Source: Stenopsyche tienmushanensis (taxonomy: Eukaryota > Arthropoda > Insecta > Trichoptera > Stenopsychidae). Taken from it: a stretch of DNA of 64,000 bases. Where the stretch lies: assembly GCA_008973525.1 (NCBI GenBank), contig WACJ01000305.1:310001-374000 (forward strand), read 5' to 3'. A program made the translations under genes and the position numbers. Positions within the stretch are counted from its first letter, which is position 1. Each line of letters begins with the position of its first letter. Below, piece by piece: positions 1-12,149 of the stretch. The notes beneath the pieces were generated by a model, which saw only the letters and a program-made list of their open reading frames with translations, searched no databases and had not been told where the DNA came from.

Positions 1-270
1 ATTGGATCGTATTCTTCGTCGTTTTCTTCTAACAACTCCATGCATTGATTGTAACGAGAGAAAAGGCCCCGTCAATGATTTTGACAATTAACTTTCCCAC
101 GGGAACAGCTTCAAGGACGTCGTTCTCTTGAGACGTGGTACGGCACTCCAATTCCTTCAGCTCTTCATTGGCTAAGGTTTTTAATAATTGATATGATCAT
201 TAACAATATCTCTGAACAACTTTTTCCAAGCATCCTTAAACAGACAACTGTGTAAATTCATTCCGCACTT
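1..270 (-). pseudogene. Decayed transposase-like coding remnant, probably Tigger/jerky type
   Basis: Read on the minus strand, about 85 residues of protein-like sequence can be followed in pieces. A segment ending FKDAWKKLFRDIVND is followed, after a frame change near 190, by LLKTLANEELKELE and an acidic stretch. After a second frame change near 65 it continues as SRYNQCMELLEENDEEYDP to the window edge. The W-K-K-L motif followed by an acidic, leucine-rich tail resembles the region after the DDE domain in CENP-B/jerky/Tigger transposases. The two frame breaks say it is dead, and it is cut by the window start, so its true extent is unknown. A domesticated jerky-like host gene or another DDE family are alternatives. 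The family call is moderate to weak; the coding character is clearer than the identity. Confidence 0.4.
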
Positions 271-460
271 TGTCACGGTAAATTCTAAAATTTTAAAAGC
301 TTTCATAATATTAAATTGTTTTCATGATTAAAAAAGATTAGTGCATTTTTTAATGATTTGACAGCCAATGAAATCATATTGGTAACACTTGATCTGGCGA
401 GCAATATAAATACTGATTGCATTGTAAAAATACGATTTTTTATAGATTCAATATTTGATC

Positions 461-1467
461 TTAACACTCAAACACCCGGTCCCGCGTTCGCGCGGAAATC
501 TTCACTATCCCTTATCAACCGGTCCCGCGTTCGCGCGGGTTTTAGTCACGCGCATTAAAAACATCTGTTTGCTTGTAACATGAAGCTTTTGGGCATTTTT
601 TTATTGTTATATGACCCATTACTGTTTGCTTTATTAGATTCATGTGTCTTTCATTCAACTTTATTACAAATTTATGGCTCAAAAATGTCCTTGAAATAAA
701 ATATATTTATTGTTCCAAAAGTTTCTTACATTTACACATGGACGGGAACGAATTAGTGTTTTTGATTTATAACTCTATTAGGAAGTTTCTTTACATACTC
801 TGGGTCTAAATGGTTAAAAATAGAGCAATAAAATAATTTCAGTAGAAAGATGAATAGCTTTGTCAATCGCATGCATAATTGGTATGAATGGCAAATCGCA
901 GAGTTTTTTTAAAGATTTATTGCAGAGCCCTGTATCTAAAAATACATAATTCATAAAACTTTACCCAAATACCGGAAATGTTTCAGGTAGGGATAGCTTT
1001 CTCGAAATTCTTATTGTATTTTTTAACCAATCAGTGAAGTCTTTACATAGACAATATAATGTTGACCATCCCCATATTCTGTGTAAGAATTGTGTTTTAG
1101 TTTGAAAATACCGGTCGAATAGAGTACATCCCCTGTAATTACTCCGCGATTTGATTTTGTATTTGTAATTATTTCGTATTTCTATGAAACGTGTGTGCGT
1201 AATTTTATAATTTTACGGAAAAAACATTTTCAAATTTATAAATAAATTACGTGTTTACAGTTGATAATTTTATTTTTAAACCAATTGTTTTCAAATTACA
1301 CAAAGGATACTATACGCTACCCAACACAACTTACTTCGTCCAATTTATTCAACTAATAAAAAAGTTATAAACATAATTCTCAATGCCGCGCGGAATAGTG
1401 ATATCGCGAAAAATGTGCGGTATCACGCGTAATTTGGACCCGCCAAGCCCGGGTGCTTGAGTGTTAA
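461..1467. mobile_element. Non-autonomous TTAA-flanked DNA transposon (piggyBac-like)
   Basis: The ends are inverted copies: TTAACACTCAAACACCCGG on the left at 461-479, and CCCGGGTGCTTGAGTGTTAA on the right at 1448-1467. Both are bounded by TTAA, the target duplicated by piggyBac-superfamily elements. The interior of about 1 kb has no usable reading frame, so the element is non-autonomous. Subterminal zones on both sides are unusually GC-rich (CCGCGTTCGCGCGG on the left, CCGCGCGG and TCACGCG on the right) inside AT-rich sequence. Superfamily assignment rests on the TTAA target and the inverted ends only. Confidence 0.7.
476..538. repeat. Subterminal GC-rich direct repeat
   Basis: The 20-mer CCGGTCCCGCGTTCGCGCGG occurs twice, at 476-495 and 519-538, inside the left end of the TTAA element. 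Each unit contains the self-complementary core CGCGTTCGCGCG-like sequence. Paired subterminal motifs often serve as transposase binding sites; that role is inferred here. Confidence 0.85.
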
Positions 1468-3330
1468 CTCTCTTCTCTCCAAGCAATGAAGATCATTTAA
1501 AAGAAAATATAGATGGGATCTTGCAAATTACAAATTTGTTGAAATTATCATGCAAATCCACTCAGCATCAATCATGTTATCAGTCCATTATTTTGTTGCA
1601 TCCAGTTGGCTCCAACCAAAATATATATTTTTGTGTTGTTTGCGGCATTTAATTGTTATGGAAGTAAAAGAAAATACTCTTATATTACATAGGTAGCTTC
1701 AAAAATCTTACTTAGATTGATTAAAGATATTTTAAATGATTATTTTATGGTAATATTGATTGAAATCAGATAACGAAAAAGGGCGTTTTCCGGCAAGCTT
1801 CACCGTGCCCTTGATATTGCGATTTAAAAACGAATGTTACAAACATTCTAAAAACTATCTTGGAAACAAAATCGTCATATGCATGACATTAAACGATCGT
1901 AGCTTCAATCCAAAGCGCAGATGGTTGACAGCCTAATAACGACAATAATAAGAGGTTGATCGATATTAGTTTCCTTAATTGAGCGTCGTTTTAAGCAGTA
2001 TAATTTAAACATCAAATTCTGATAACTTTACTGTGGACAATTCAAAGGAAGAACAACGCGTCAATTGCCGAGGAGCTGAACAATGCCATCAAACGTCAAC
2101 TGCCATCATGCAAATTAGACCCATTGTAAGACTCTATTTTCAATGGCATATATTTAGGTACCCATCGCGGGCCCACAAGTACATCTCCAGCTAAATTACC
2201 TGACATATGTCATTATTAACTGCCATGTTTATTTCATTTTTCAGGTATTTACATCATTAAAAAACGATTTCCTGCAGAACATCGAATCGCATCGTTGACA
2301 CGGGACAGGGGAGACGAGCCGCGGACTCGTGAACTCTGGACAACGCTCAAATATAAAATATCCCATCTGCCAGGCTTTTTTAAAAGCTCGCGTGTGATCT
2401 TTGAGAATCGCCCGCCACCCCCAATCTCCCTGAGACCGCTCTCGGAGAGCATTTATAAGTTAATGACCTGCGTTTCGACTTCCGACATAAAAACTTTAAT
2501 ATATCGCATGGCACCGTTACGTGATGTGTAATGGCTTTTATGAATAATGAAATATTCGGCGTTACGATTTGGGAGCATTCGAAAATTGAGAATCGAGTAT
2601 CGGTTTCTCACGAGGGTTCGGAGAAGGACGTTGGCACATTAGACATGATTGGTAATTAACAGTGAATGTTCTTCAAACGGACAGTCGTCTTGGAATGTCG
2701 ACATGCCCAATTTAATTGTTTACTTCGTCGCACGTCATTTATGCGTCGTACATCATGTCGTCCATCGATTACTTCCAAGAAACTGTGACTCAGACTCCAA
2801 TCTGATGATCACCGACCATGGAGAAGGAAAAAAACACCCATTTATGCATTGAAAGGGTTCCAAAATAACATTTAAAGCAGCTTAGCAAAATCAACAGGAC
2901 AAATCTCATTATAACCAAATTCACGAGACCGTAAAAAATATTTCGTCATTACGTATATGGTATGATGTCATTTTCGTTGTACTGATTTTTTAGCTGTATT
3001 TTTAATACCACAAACAAATTCTTAATTTTGATTGGCAAAAATCCATTTTCATCCTCATCTTCTTCGTGTTCGAAAGAATGTTTATAGGCGAGAAAAATCA
3101 TAGTAATAAGTAGAAGGGAAACACAGTAATATAGCGATATTTTTCGCATTATGAGAATCTATTGTAACTATTTTTTCAAAATTGAATACACTTTCAATAG
3201 ACAAAATGACCAAAAACTATGTTTTATGAATCCTCAACATTTTTATCCCGCCGCTATAATGCAATTAAATTTTAGTATTTGATTTGGCAGATCTTACACA
3301 TTGCTTACATTGGCAGATTTTAGACTTACA
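1468..3330. other. No gene seen
   Basis: Mostly AT-rich, apparently single-copy sequence. A GC-richer patch at about 2290-2460 and another at 2640-2830 have short open frames on both strands that match no family I recognise and show no splice-site support. Nothing else is supported. Confidence 0.6.
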
Positions 3331-3427
3331 CGTTGAAAGCTTGGTAGACTGTAACTTTCCTGATTTATATTGCATTAACACTGACTGAAATAAAAAATAG
3401 TTCTGTAGAAATGGATGCAAAATTTTT
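3331..3427 (+). repeat. hAT 3'-end repeat, copy 1
   Basis: It starts CGTTGAAAGCTTGGTAGACT and ends GAAATGGATGCAAAATTT. It aligns over about 97 bp with copies at 23593-23692, 37408-37529 and 57501-57598. In the 23.6-kb copy this sequence runs directly out of the hAT C-terminal coding region, so all four are read as hAT 3' ends. This copy sits just upstream of the Tigger element at 3437. Confidence 0.7.
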
Positions 3428-3436
3428 ACTAATATA

Positions 3437-4277
3437 CAGTGTGCTCTCGATTATCCGGGTGCGGATTATCCTTGCCTGAAAGATATGACACATATTAAAA
3501 AAAAAATGGTGATATTCGGATAATGAGGCAACTCCAATGAAAAATCTTCCTATCGATTATTGTAGTCAGAAAAGAGCACGGATGGACAGGGAGATTTTTG
3601 AAGATTGGTTCAAAAAGAAATAGATTCATTCTCATTTGAACGAAAACATATTGAAAACAAGCACTGAACTTATGTGGATTAAGGTGTTAAAGCATCAATG
3701 AAACGTATTTATCGTCACAGTCTTCTTAAAACTCTTATTGAGGAAGATGACAACTTGAACACAGAATAACACAATCTTAGTCGAAATTAAAGCCATAAAT
3801 ACTTGTTCGATTATGGAGAAAGCTTCCATGCTGATGCATGAGAATGATCCAGCGTTTGAATGCATGGATGATGCAAGTATCTTTTCGTTTATTTCTCAAG
3901 AGGAAGAAAATGAGAGTGACGTTACAAGTGAAGAAGATACCAGTGATTACATTAGTCATGAAACGGCGTTGAATTATGCTAAAACATTGCTAGATTACAT
4001 TGAACAAAGAGGATTTGAATATTTGATTTAATAACTGTAAGAATAATTTGAAGTGATAATAAAAAAATTGTTTAAAAAATCTCAAAAACAAACTAAAATT
4101 GCAGATTTTTTTTATATTTTGGTAATGCTTAGTACTAACTATGCGCGTTTTTCTTAATAAATAATAAGTATTAAAATCATGAAGCCAAAAATTATATTGC
4201 ACATATGATATTATGTTCGAAACGAAGTAGAAATTTGATGCTTCCCAGCATTAGCCCGGATGATTGAGAGTCTACTG
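3437..4277 (+). mobile_element. Tigger/pogo-type DNA transposon, internally deleted
   Basis: The left end CAGTGTGCTCTCGATTATCC and the right end, which reads as the complement of CAGTAGACTCTCAATCATCC, form terminal inverted repeats. TA lies at both flanks (3435-3436 and 4278-4279). These are the hallmarks of pogo/Tigger elements (Tc1/mariner superfamily). At 841 bp it is far shorter than an autonomous Tigger (usually over 2 kb). It retains only the last part of the transposase gene. Confidence 0.85.
3580..4031 (+). pseudogene. Tigger/jerky transposase C-terminal remnant
   Basis: Within the element, RMDREIFEDWFKKK at about 3580-3621 matches the start of the DDE domain in Tigger transposases. 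It ends in a stop. Next comes a piece like MKRIYRHSLLKTLIEEDDNL (about 3699-3760) that corresponds to the basic helix after the last catalytic residue. The DDE core between them is therefore deleted. From 3813 an open frame of 72 codons carries an acidic stretch and ends ISHETALNYAKTLLDYIEQRGF, the usual C-terminal helix (family pattern ISHSEAL...YIEQ). Frame changes and stops separate the pieces. It cannot make an active transposase. Confidence 0.8.
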
Positions 4278-7200
4278 TACTTCGATATACAAAGGTAAAA
4301 TATATAAATAAGATGCACGTTTATATAATTATCATTAGAATCATCATCAACAATTTTTGCTCTATTTTCATCGATAAAATCAATAATTAATCTGCTTGTG
4401 TGCTTCGATTTTGCTCCATGTTTAAATGCGAGAAATTAATATGAAGCCTGTGAATTAAAATGTTTAGAATCGCTTATTGTTTTTCAAAGCAATTTGCGTA
4501 GTTCAAAGCTTAGTGTATTATATAAATAATATTTGGCTGAACCGAGAACGAATTTATTGAAACCTTGACTCACAAAGCCGCGTGGGCTCCATGATGATAA
4601 TCTTTTGACATATTTTATGATGTTGTTTCATTGGAACTTCAATTGGCGGCATTTCATCAAAGTTCATCCCTGTGTATTAGTTAATTTAATTATCATTTAT
4701 TAAGTCTCGCAGTCGAGGAGCGATGTAATAATTTGTCTTCGTTCCGATGCGGCCAGATTTGTCGATTGGGCTCGTTCCCTCCCTTTACTACCCTTATTGA
4801 CTTGCACATGCTTGCCTGTAAACATCTGGCAGGATACTGTGCTGTCTACACATTTGATAAGCTCCACATGTGGAAGGTTTTATCTCGGCCGAGCCGAAAT
4901 ATTCAAAAGTCGTGTCGGCGATAGCGCCGTGAATTATGGACGTCTTATGTATGTGCATGGAGCTGAAGAAATGTCAGGAATCGTAAATGAGCTTTAAATC
5001 GGCGCGGACGATTCCGCAGTGCGTAGAACACTTTGAGAAGCACTGAGACGGCGTTGGAATGTGATCCGTGTTGTTTTTTCGAAGATCGGTCGCCATTAAA
5101 TCGTTGTTAATTGACGGCTAGAGTAGATTTGGATATGGGTGTGCGAAATGCGTATGACGCAGTTGTTCGAGCCCCTGAGCCCCCGGGGGCTCCCGATGGG
5201 GCCCCTATAGATAAAAATAAGTCAACAAGTGTAAACAAAAAACAATGCTCGGTTAACGGCCAAAAGTGGGGACATTCGAAGATCACGAAACCGAACCGCG
5301 ACGAGTTTTATCGGCCGAGGTGAGAATGTGTAATATTATATACGATACGAAGACCGGGATGTGCGGCTTTCGGCATCGATCGGCGTTTCTTGGAGATTAT
5401 TTATTGACGTGTTGAATTAGGCTATTGATGGCTGGGCCATTAGCCGCGGCAGTCATTTTTTGATTATGAGCTTCGACAAATTTATGAGGGCGTGTTAAGA
5501 CAAATAGTACTAAAATTCGTTACAATTACAGCCGATCGGTGAATTGGGATTAATTTCTCCATATCCATCATCATAAAAATCGTATGGGAATATTTATGAG
5601 TATTAAATTCCTTAAATAGCAATATCATCATCGACCTCAATAATGCCACCTACTGTTGGATGAAGATCTCTCATTGACGCCCCCGGACGTTTGTTTATTT
5701 CGATTGACTTTCAGAAGCCGAAGTGATTAACAATGTATGTACAATGCTTGAAGATCATCAACTAGATATGTGCTGCTCGATGGATAATTGCGGCGCAGTT
5801 CAGAAAAAATCATTCTTCGAATTGATATTTCCAGCATGCGTCTGAATTAATTCCAATTCGTTGTCTATATACAATCAATTAATTAGTAATATTTGCAAGA
5901 TTAAGTATATATCCAATTAATACTAATCATGATTCAATTTCAGCACGCAGGATATCGTCATCTACTTTAACCTTTCTCTCACTTCGGACCTTATTTTCTA
6001 AACTAAAATTTTCATTTTTAAAATGTGTTATCAAAAGGATGATTGAGACATGATGTCAAAAAGTAAATATGAAAAAAACGGCATTTCTAACTGGACAATT
6101 TAATATTTTAGAAAATTCAAACTTTTTGTCCATGTTCTCCAATCCTTAATGGTATTTATTGGGTTAATAACACAAAATCTTCATAAATATTTGTGTTTTT
6201 TTTTAAATTAAGACTTGTATTATGTTATTGTTCAAAAACAATTGAGGAAAACGCTGTACATGAATTGTCGATAATGCTTTGGTGGATTACCAATTACTCA
6301 ATAAGAATGTATGATAACAAAATAGTTCGCAAAATAGTTTTAGCAGATCGTAAGTTGAAATTGTGTGAAATAGCTGACACCCAGAAGATATCAGTTTGCA
6401 ATGGATTGGAACTATTGCTGTAATAAATATTGATACTCCTCTTAAGAACTACGGTCAAATATATATGATGCATATATCTTTGCTCATTTTGCTCGTACGA
6501 TGCATTTGTTACGATTCACAGAGGATACCTGGGGATATTTTATAATTGTGGCCAAGACTCTATCTGGTTTTGCATCGTTGCAAAGTGCATTTGATTAATG
6601 CTGAAACAATGGCTTAAAATATTGCCTTGAAAACTGGTCTTTGCATGCGAAACAAGTCAATTACCGTTTTATCAGGGAGCGATGATCATCAATCATCCCG
6701 CAGACGGAGATAGCAGGACATCCGAAATGTCAATGTCTTACCTCATTTTCATGCGATTCGTCGGATAACAATAAGCAATATATTCGAAGATATTGACATC
6801 AATAAAGCGCCGGGTAAATGGTGGTCGTGATCGTGGCCATCGATGCCGATGACGCTTTTGTGATTGAGAGACCGCCTTCGCCGTTTGATCCTGAACATAC
6901 TTTTTTCCGGATCGAAGAGCCCGCTTTCTCAAGTTTATAATGGAAATTGGCGGAATTCGGAAACGCGAGGCGGTTCGACATTCGAAGAAACGACCAAAAT
7001 AACGCTAAGAGGTGTGGGGGGGCCTAAATTGATTTGGCCCCAGAGGGACAATTGGGTTCACATGGTATGTCTACGTGCTAAAAATTGAAAATCTTCCCCG
7101 CCTACCGAAATCCTCGTCCGCAGTGGCAAACAACCGAAGAATTGTGTCTCAATGCCAGCGTTGATCATTTGGAAAACTGCGAGACGTCTGATCAACAATC

Positions 7201-7410
7201 GATTGACGCCCTTGGGACGATAAATCAATTGACGATTTTGATTGATAGATTTTGCTGCAAATGCCTGCCTCGATGTATTATTTAACTCGATGTGGAGCTT
7301 AAGATGTAAACAAATGACTTATCTTGGTGCCAATTGATCTTTCAATTGGGTCATTGAGATGAAGATCTGAATCATTTAATAAAAATATTATAGATCTTAA
7401 ATAATATCCT
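4278..7410. other. No gene seen
   Basis: AT-rich with GC-richer patches at about 4730-5330 and 6820-7250. Several short open frames exist, but none exceeds 78 codons and none has a recognised motif or flanking splice sites. No repeats shared with other parts of the window were noticed. Confidence 0.6.
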
Positions 7411-7765
7411 ATTATATAGGGTGTTTTGCACATAGATCGCCATTTTTTAATGTCTTTCAAATTGATTTAATTTAAATAAATATATTAAGTTCAAAAAAAT
7501 TGTTAATTTCATATTTATAGAATTTAGAAGTTGACATTTCTCATTCGCTTGCAAATTTTATGTGACTTTGAAAGCTCAGAAGTAATTTTCTTTAAACCAA
7601 TTGCATAAAATAATGATTTATTTATATCAAAAATATATTGCAAAATACAAAGACAGTTTTATCGTGTTATTTCTGCATATTAAAGTTAAAGGTGAAATTT
7701 TGGATATTTTTCAAAATGTTGAAAAAAATTCTATTCCGACAACCCTGACACTTTACTCTACCACC
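7411..7765 (-). repeat. Interspersed repeat R-A, copy 1 (opposite orientation to copy at 50.2 kb)
   Basis: Positions about 7515-7760 align along their whole length with the reverse complement of about 50240-50490. For example, the 7.5-kb ACCAATTGCATAAAAT block is the complement of ATTTTATGCAATTGGT at 50.4 kb. The left ends TATAGGGTGTTTTGCACAT (7414) and TACAGGGTGTTATGCACAT (50161) match directly. Direct matching of the ends combined with inverted matching of the body means the element has terminal inverted repeats. It has no coding frame. It is probably a Tc1/mariner-type MITE. Confidence 0.6.
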
Positions 7766-7790
7766 CCCTTTTTTGAAAAATTAATATACA

Positions 7791-7880
7791 TTATATTATA
7801 ATATACATGGACTTGAAAAGATGGAAATCCATCGGGGTGAGATCCGATGAATAAGGAGGATGCGTTAACGCGGAAGAAGG
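7791..7880 (-). pseudogene. Mariner transposase fragment around third catalytic Asp
   Basis: The minus strand encodes HPPYSSDLTPMDFHLFKSM, which matches the mariner signature HPPYSPDLAPSDYHLFRS around the third acidic residue of the DD34D triad. The frame stays open upstream, but the upstream residues do not match the family. No other part of the transposase and no inverted ends were recognised. It is a short fossil next to repeat R-A. Confidence 0.65.
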
Positions 7881-8603
7881 ATGCGGATATAAATTGAGTT
7901 CAAACACAAAGTCTGAAAATTTTCGAATACTTTCGAGTTCCCCCATTTTGATTTGCAACAATTGTATGCATAATGTATTCAAATACATTTGCAATATTAT
8001 CCACGTATACTTATTGTATATTATTTGGTAATTTTATCGTCCGCCATATTGCTTTAATTTATTTTAATACCAACTATTCATCCATAGATGGCAGCAAGCA
8101 ATTCTATTCCGTAATAACATTTGCGATAAAATGAACACTTGGGACCGTTAGAAGATTGTTTATCTTTGGAATAAACATTATTCAAATCGATATAAAGGTC
8201 GATGCATAATTCATGCAGAATAATTCTGCACGTACTATTTGCTCATAGGAATAATAAAATTAATAAACAGATCGCTTTACGTAAACAACAAACAGAGACT
8301 CTCGCTTACATTATGTATTTATTACAAATTCGACTTTAAGCCTTCTTTGGGATGCTGTTAAAGATCAACATCAGCGGTTCGTCAATCGATTTTTTGCCGT
8401 CTAATGCTTGGTTATTTTCAAAAATATATCGTTTCGAATGAACGAAATGTCATTTGACAAGTGTTCACGTGATCCTTTGACTGCTAGTAATCAACAGTGT
8501 GTTAAGGTCGTGAACTATAATTGCAGTGATGGACAACCTTTATTGTTTTTACTAAATTGTACCTAAATGTTGTATTATAAACACTGCTGAATCTTTTAGA
8601 ATT

Positions 8604-8775
8604 TAAGGGGTCATCTCACTTTGACGGCCATAAAAAGCCTTTGGGGCGCAATCTGGACGGAATCATTGCTTTGAGCGCATTTCGCGAATTAGCTGTAAAG
8701 CATTGAAATAATCCGAATTTCTTCATCAAAATCATAGACGACATTCTTAGAGATATGTTCTTTCGAAAAATGAAA
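8604..8775 (+). repeat. Interspersed repeat R-B, copy 1
   Basis: It begins GGGGTCATCTCACTTTGACG and includes GGGGCGCAATCTGGACGGA and CGCGAATTAGCTGTAAAGC. About 150 bp align with the reverse complement of 40240-40393. Both copies carry GGTCATCTCA at their left edges although the bodies are inverted, so the element has inverted ends. It is non-coding. Confidence 0.7.
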
Positions 8776-10400
8776 TTTAAAACAATACTTTAAAAACAAT
8801 GACAATAAATGCTTAGATAAAAAAAATCCAAAGTGTTCATGCACGTATGCGCACGCATGTCATTTTCCAAGCAAATACATCATACTACCTCGATAAAACT
8901 CACACGTTATAGTGACAGTACAAATAATTATTCGAGCGTATTGTTTAATCCGTATTTTAAAATAGTTTATGGTTATCAGCTTCTGGCTTAGTGTGATGCA
9001 ATCACAATGATGGCTGTCGACATTTCATCGTCTTCCACGATCGCTTTATGAATGAATCCTAAGTCATCATTCACCGATTCTATCTATGAACTCTTGACTT
9101 TTGGGTCAAACATGACGTGTATTCAATTCCATAGTATTTTTGAAGATTACTCAAGCTTATGGAGTACTAATAAACACTTCTAGAAATTGCTTATCGGTCG
9201 CTCCAATGTCAGCATATTGATATCCTTGAAGATGGCCATGACAGTTAAGAGCGTTTCATATCTATTGTAATATTTTTTCCTTACAGAATGAAGCATGTAT
9301 CGGGAGCGCCCTACGCACTTATGGCAATCGTTGAAAGCTTTATTCGACAACAAGCTATCTTCTGCATTCCAAGACAAAGCAGTTGATGGCACTCGTTTCT
9401 CCCCTCGCATCCATCATATCCTGGCTAAGGACAAGAGCGAGCATCCTCGTACTTTGTCAATCTTCCCCAAGGCCCGTTTTTGATTTATTGGGAGCGCGCG
9501 CCATATTTTTGCCTCATGCGGCTATCAATTTAAATCTATTTGGCTTTCCCGCACTGCTTTTCTTGAAATTTAAGGCCGATAACAGATTTATGGTGGTTAT
9601 AAATTAGAAGTAAGCACTGCGAGATGATTTATGCCAATAAAATACCTTTTTAATTTTATCACAAAGTCGTACCGTCTGCCATCATCAATTTTCTATGGAT
9701 ACATGTTAAAATATTCAACGTTTTCGTGGAGTACTTGGACGGGAGGCGTATGGTAATCGCATCGGAGACATGTTATCATTGCCTTTTTTGTGGTTTTTTT
9801 CTTCTCTCCATTTTTGAGCATTGCTTCGGAGATGAAATCGAAGCCAAGCGAAGTTCAATTATTGCATTTCGAAAACGTTTTGAAGCAATCTTGTTTTCGA
9901 TTCGATCGAATACGTAAGAGAGGACTAATTACTATAATCAACGGAAAAGTTAGAGATTTCACACATTATCGTCCATTTATGCTGTCTTATCGAGGATTCA
10001 AGAGAATCTGCAAATCTTGAAGCTAAATCAGTCTGACTGTCATTTTAGAGGTTTTTCCTCTTTGTTTTCTATTTGGCATCTGATGCAAGTGATCACGCCA
10101 ACAACTATTAGGTTAGATTTGGAAAGAATAAAATATGATGTTTAAAATGTTTAATACAAGTAAATGTTTAAATAACTAATTCAGTTTATTTAGAAGATCA
10201 ATTTTTACTTAAAAATGTATTTTTTTATATAGGGTCTTTCAATATAAACGCTCAATATTTGTTAGGTTATAGCAGCCATATTATTAAAGCAACATCTATC
10301 AAATATATTGTGAATTGTTCAATAGTATATGGCAAATTATCATACATTTACCAAATTTTATTTTCAAAATCAGTGCTCCGTTCGAAAAATTTTTCGCCAA
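8776..10400. other. No gene seen
   Basis: Single-copy-looking sequence with a slightly GC-richer segment at 9180-9930. Overlapping open frames of 62-76 codons on both strands there show no recognised domain. No repeat structure was noticed. Confidence 0.55.
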
Positions 10401-10407
10401 AAAAATC

Positions 10408-10690
10408 ATATTTAACGGCGAGGCTCATTTTTGAAAGAATGGATATATGAACAAGCAAAATTGTCGGATTTGGGATGATATCAATCCATTTACGATACAT
10501 CAATACCAAATGCATCCTGAGAAAGTCACTGTTTGGTGCGGATTTTGGACTTTTTTCAAAATCGTCAACGGCGAGCGCCGATATAAGTCGATGATAAGCA
10601 ACTTTTTGTGGCCTAAATTGGATAATATAGATACCGATGACATGGACTTCCAACAGGACAACTCCAACAGGAAAATTGGACTTCGAATAT
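10408..10690 (+). pseudogene. Mariner/Tc-like transposase fragment (NKQNCRIW family)
   Basis: The frame reads IFNGEAHF, a stop, then NGYMNKQNCRIWDDINP, MHPEKVTVWCGFW and DDMDFQQDN. This order matches insect IS630/Tc1/mariner transposases whose pattern is SDEAHFWLNGYVNKQNCRIW...HPxxVTVWCGFW...FQQDGAxxH. The first catalytic Asp of SDEAHF is changed (NGEAHF) and the next Trp is a stop. The loop after CGFW is shortened. The second catalytic Asp (QQD) is still present, but the sequence loses similarity right after it. It is therefore a dead, internally deleted copy. The 99-codon frame at 10447-10746 lies in this reading. Confidence 0.8.
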
Positions 10691-10759
10691 GTACCACCAA
10701 GCAAAGCTCCGTTGGACATTTGAACGATGTTGTTTTCCATACTTAATGCCATAAATTTT

Positions 10760-11780
10760 TCTTTACAATTAAAAAAAATGAGTAAGATAGCTCACACACA
10801 ACTTATTTTATTTATATTTAAAAGTCGAGCGTCCTTATTTAAAAGACTTAATAGTTTGACGCAACTAAATCGATATATTAAAATTGACAATTGAGATAAT
10901 TGCAATAGATCAATGAATCGTGAAAATAAGTCAAGCGACGTGAAAATACGTGGTCAAGGATTACAGTTCAATATAATTATCATCTCAAGTAATTTACGAA
11001 CATTAATAAATGCATTACAAGTACAAAAAATGAGTTTATAAGACTTAATAGAAATTGAGATTATGCAATTATTATAGAAAATATCTAAAAATATGTTTAA
11101 ATTTGAGCATGACTGATTGGCAACGATTATTAAAGCATAATCCTATTCAAATGATCTATCCTATCTCAATAACATGTAGAAACACATGCACAATGTAAAA
11201 TCAAAGCACTATTCTAAAAAACGATCCAACTTAACATTTCTTCCTGTTAACGCTATACTTAAGAAATTATTTCATGCCCGATAAGCCCATTAATGTATTA
11301 AATGTATAATGTTACATGACACTGTTTTAGATTAAAACCGACTTTCATGTGATCATAAGTTCTTGGACTTTAATAATCATGGTGATATGGACGATCGAAA
11401 TTGGAACGAGTGGAGCACAAGGAAAATATCTGACAAGTTTATGATAAATTTTCATGAAAAAATGGTCGCGACCAATATTCCGTTTATGTTCTTATCGGCT
11501 CGAGGGCAGGGCTATGTGTGGTGCACATATGCTTTGTGATACTCTAACAACGCCTTCTAGTCATACGATACGATAACAAATAAATACATATCTTCGACCA
11601 ATGTCCTCATTACTATCTACAAATCAAGAATCTGTCGCTTGATTTTTAATGAATACTGGTCAAAAAGCCGTCCTTTGAACGATGTTCGAGTCATCAAAAA
11701 GTCGTGTTCTATTAGAAGCATCGAAAAGTCTTTGCCAATTGTTTAACAATGAAATAATTAATACATTTTTATATATATAG
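10760..11780. other. No gene seen
   Basis: Very AT-rich, with no open frame of note, no recognised repeat and no RNA gene. Confidence 0.6.
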
Positions 11781-11784
11781 TCTT

Positions 11785-12105
11785 TCAAAACATAATTTTC
11801 TTCATTACTATCTAATATTTTCCACAGGTTTTCGAGTTTTTCATATGTACAAATATGATCTTCGACTTCAGTTGCGTTTCGAAAGCGTTTATCCTATCAC
11901 GATCCTATTATAGATAATATGCCGAAAAAAAAAAACAGATGATAATCCATTGGAACCAGGTCTGGAGGGTATGGAAGTTCTTCCCATTTTAATTCCCTAA
12001 TTTTTTCAGACGTCTTCTTCGCCTTACGGAGTCATGCATTGTGTTGTTGTAAAAGTACTAAATTATTCCTAATTAATTCTCGACGTTTGGCTCTCAATTT
12101 TTTCT
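11785..12105 (-). pseudogene. Mariner transposase C-terminal half, decayed
   Basis: Read on the minus strand from about 12100, RAKRRELIRNNLVLLQQHNA corresponds to the mariner segment KRPELxxRKGVVFHQDNARPH. There the catalytic Asp of HQDNA is lost (QQHNA). Next comes EKIRELKWEELPYPPDLVPMDYHLF (about 11930-12005), matching the family's WEVLPHPPYSPDLAPSDYHLF. Then come RNATEVEDHICTYEK and LENLWKILDSNEENY (about 11788-11880), matching the C-terminal RWQKVIDNNGEYF region. Pieces are in different frames. It belongs to the mariner DD34D group and is clearly inactive. The N-terminal half and terminal repeats were not found. Confidence 0.75.
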
Positions 12106-12130
12106 TCACCCTTTCCAATTGCTAACAATA

Positions 12131-12149
12131 CATATATATATATATATAG
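12131..12149. repeat. TA dinucleotide microsatellite
   Basis: An uninterrupted run of alternating T and A, nine TA units. Confidence 0.95.
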
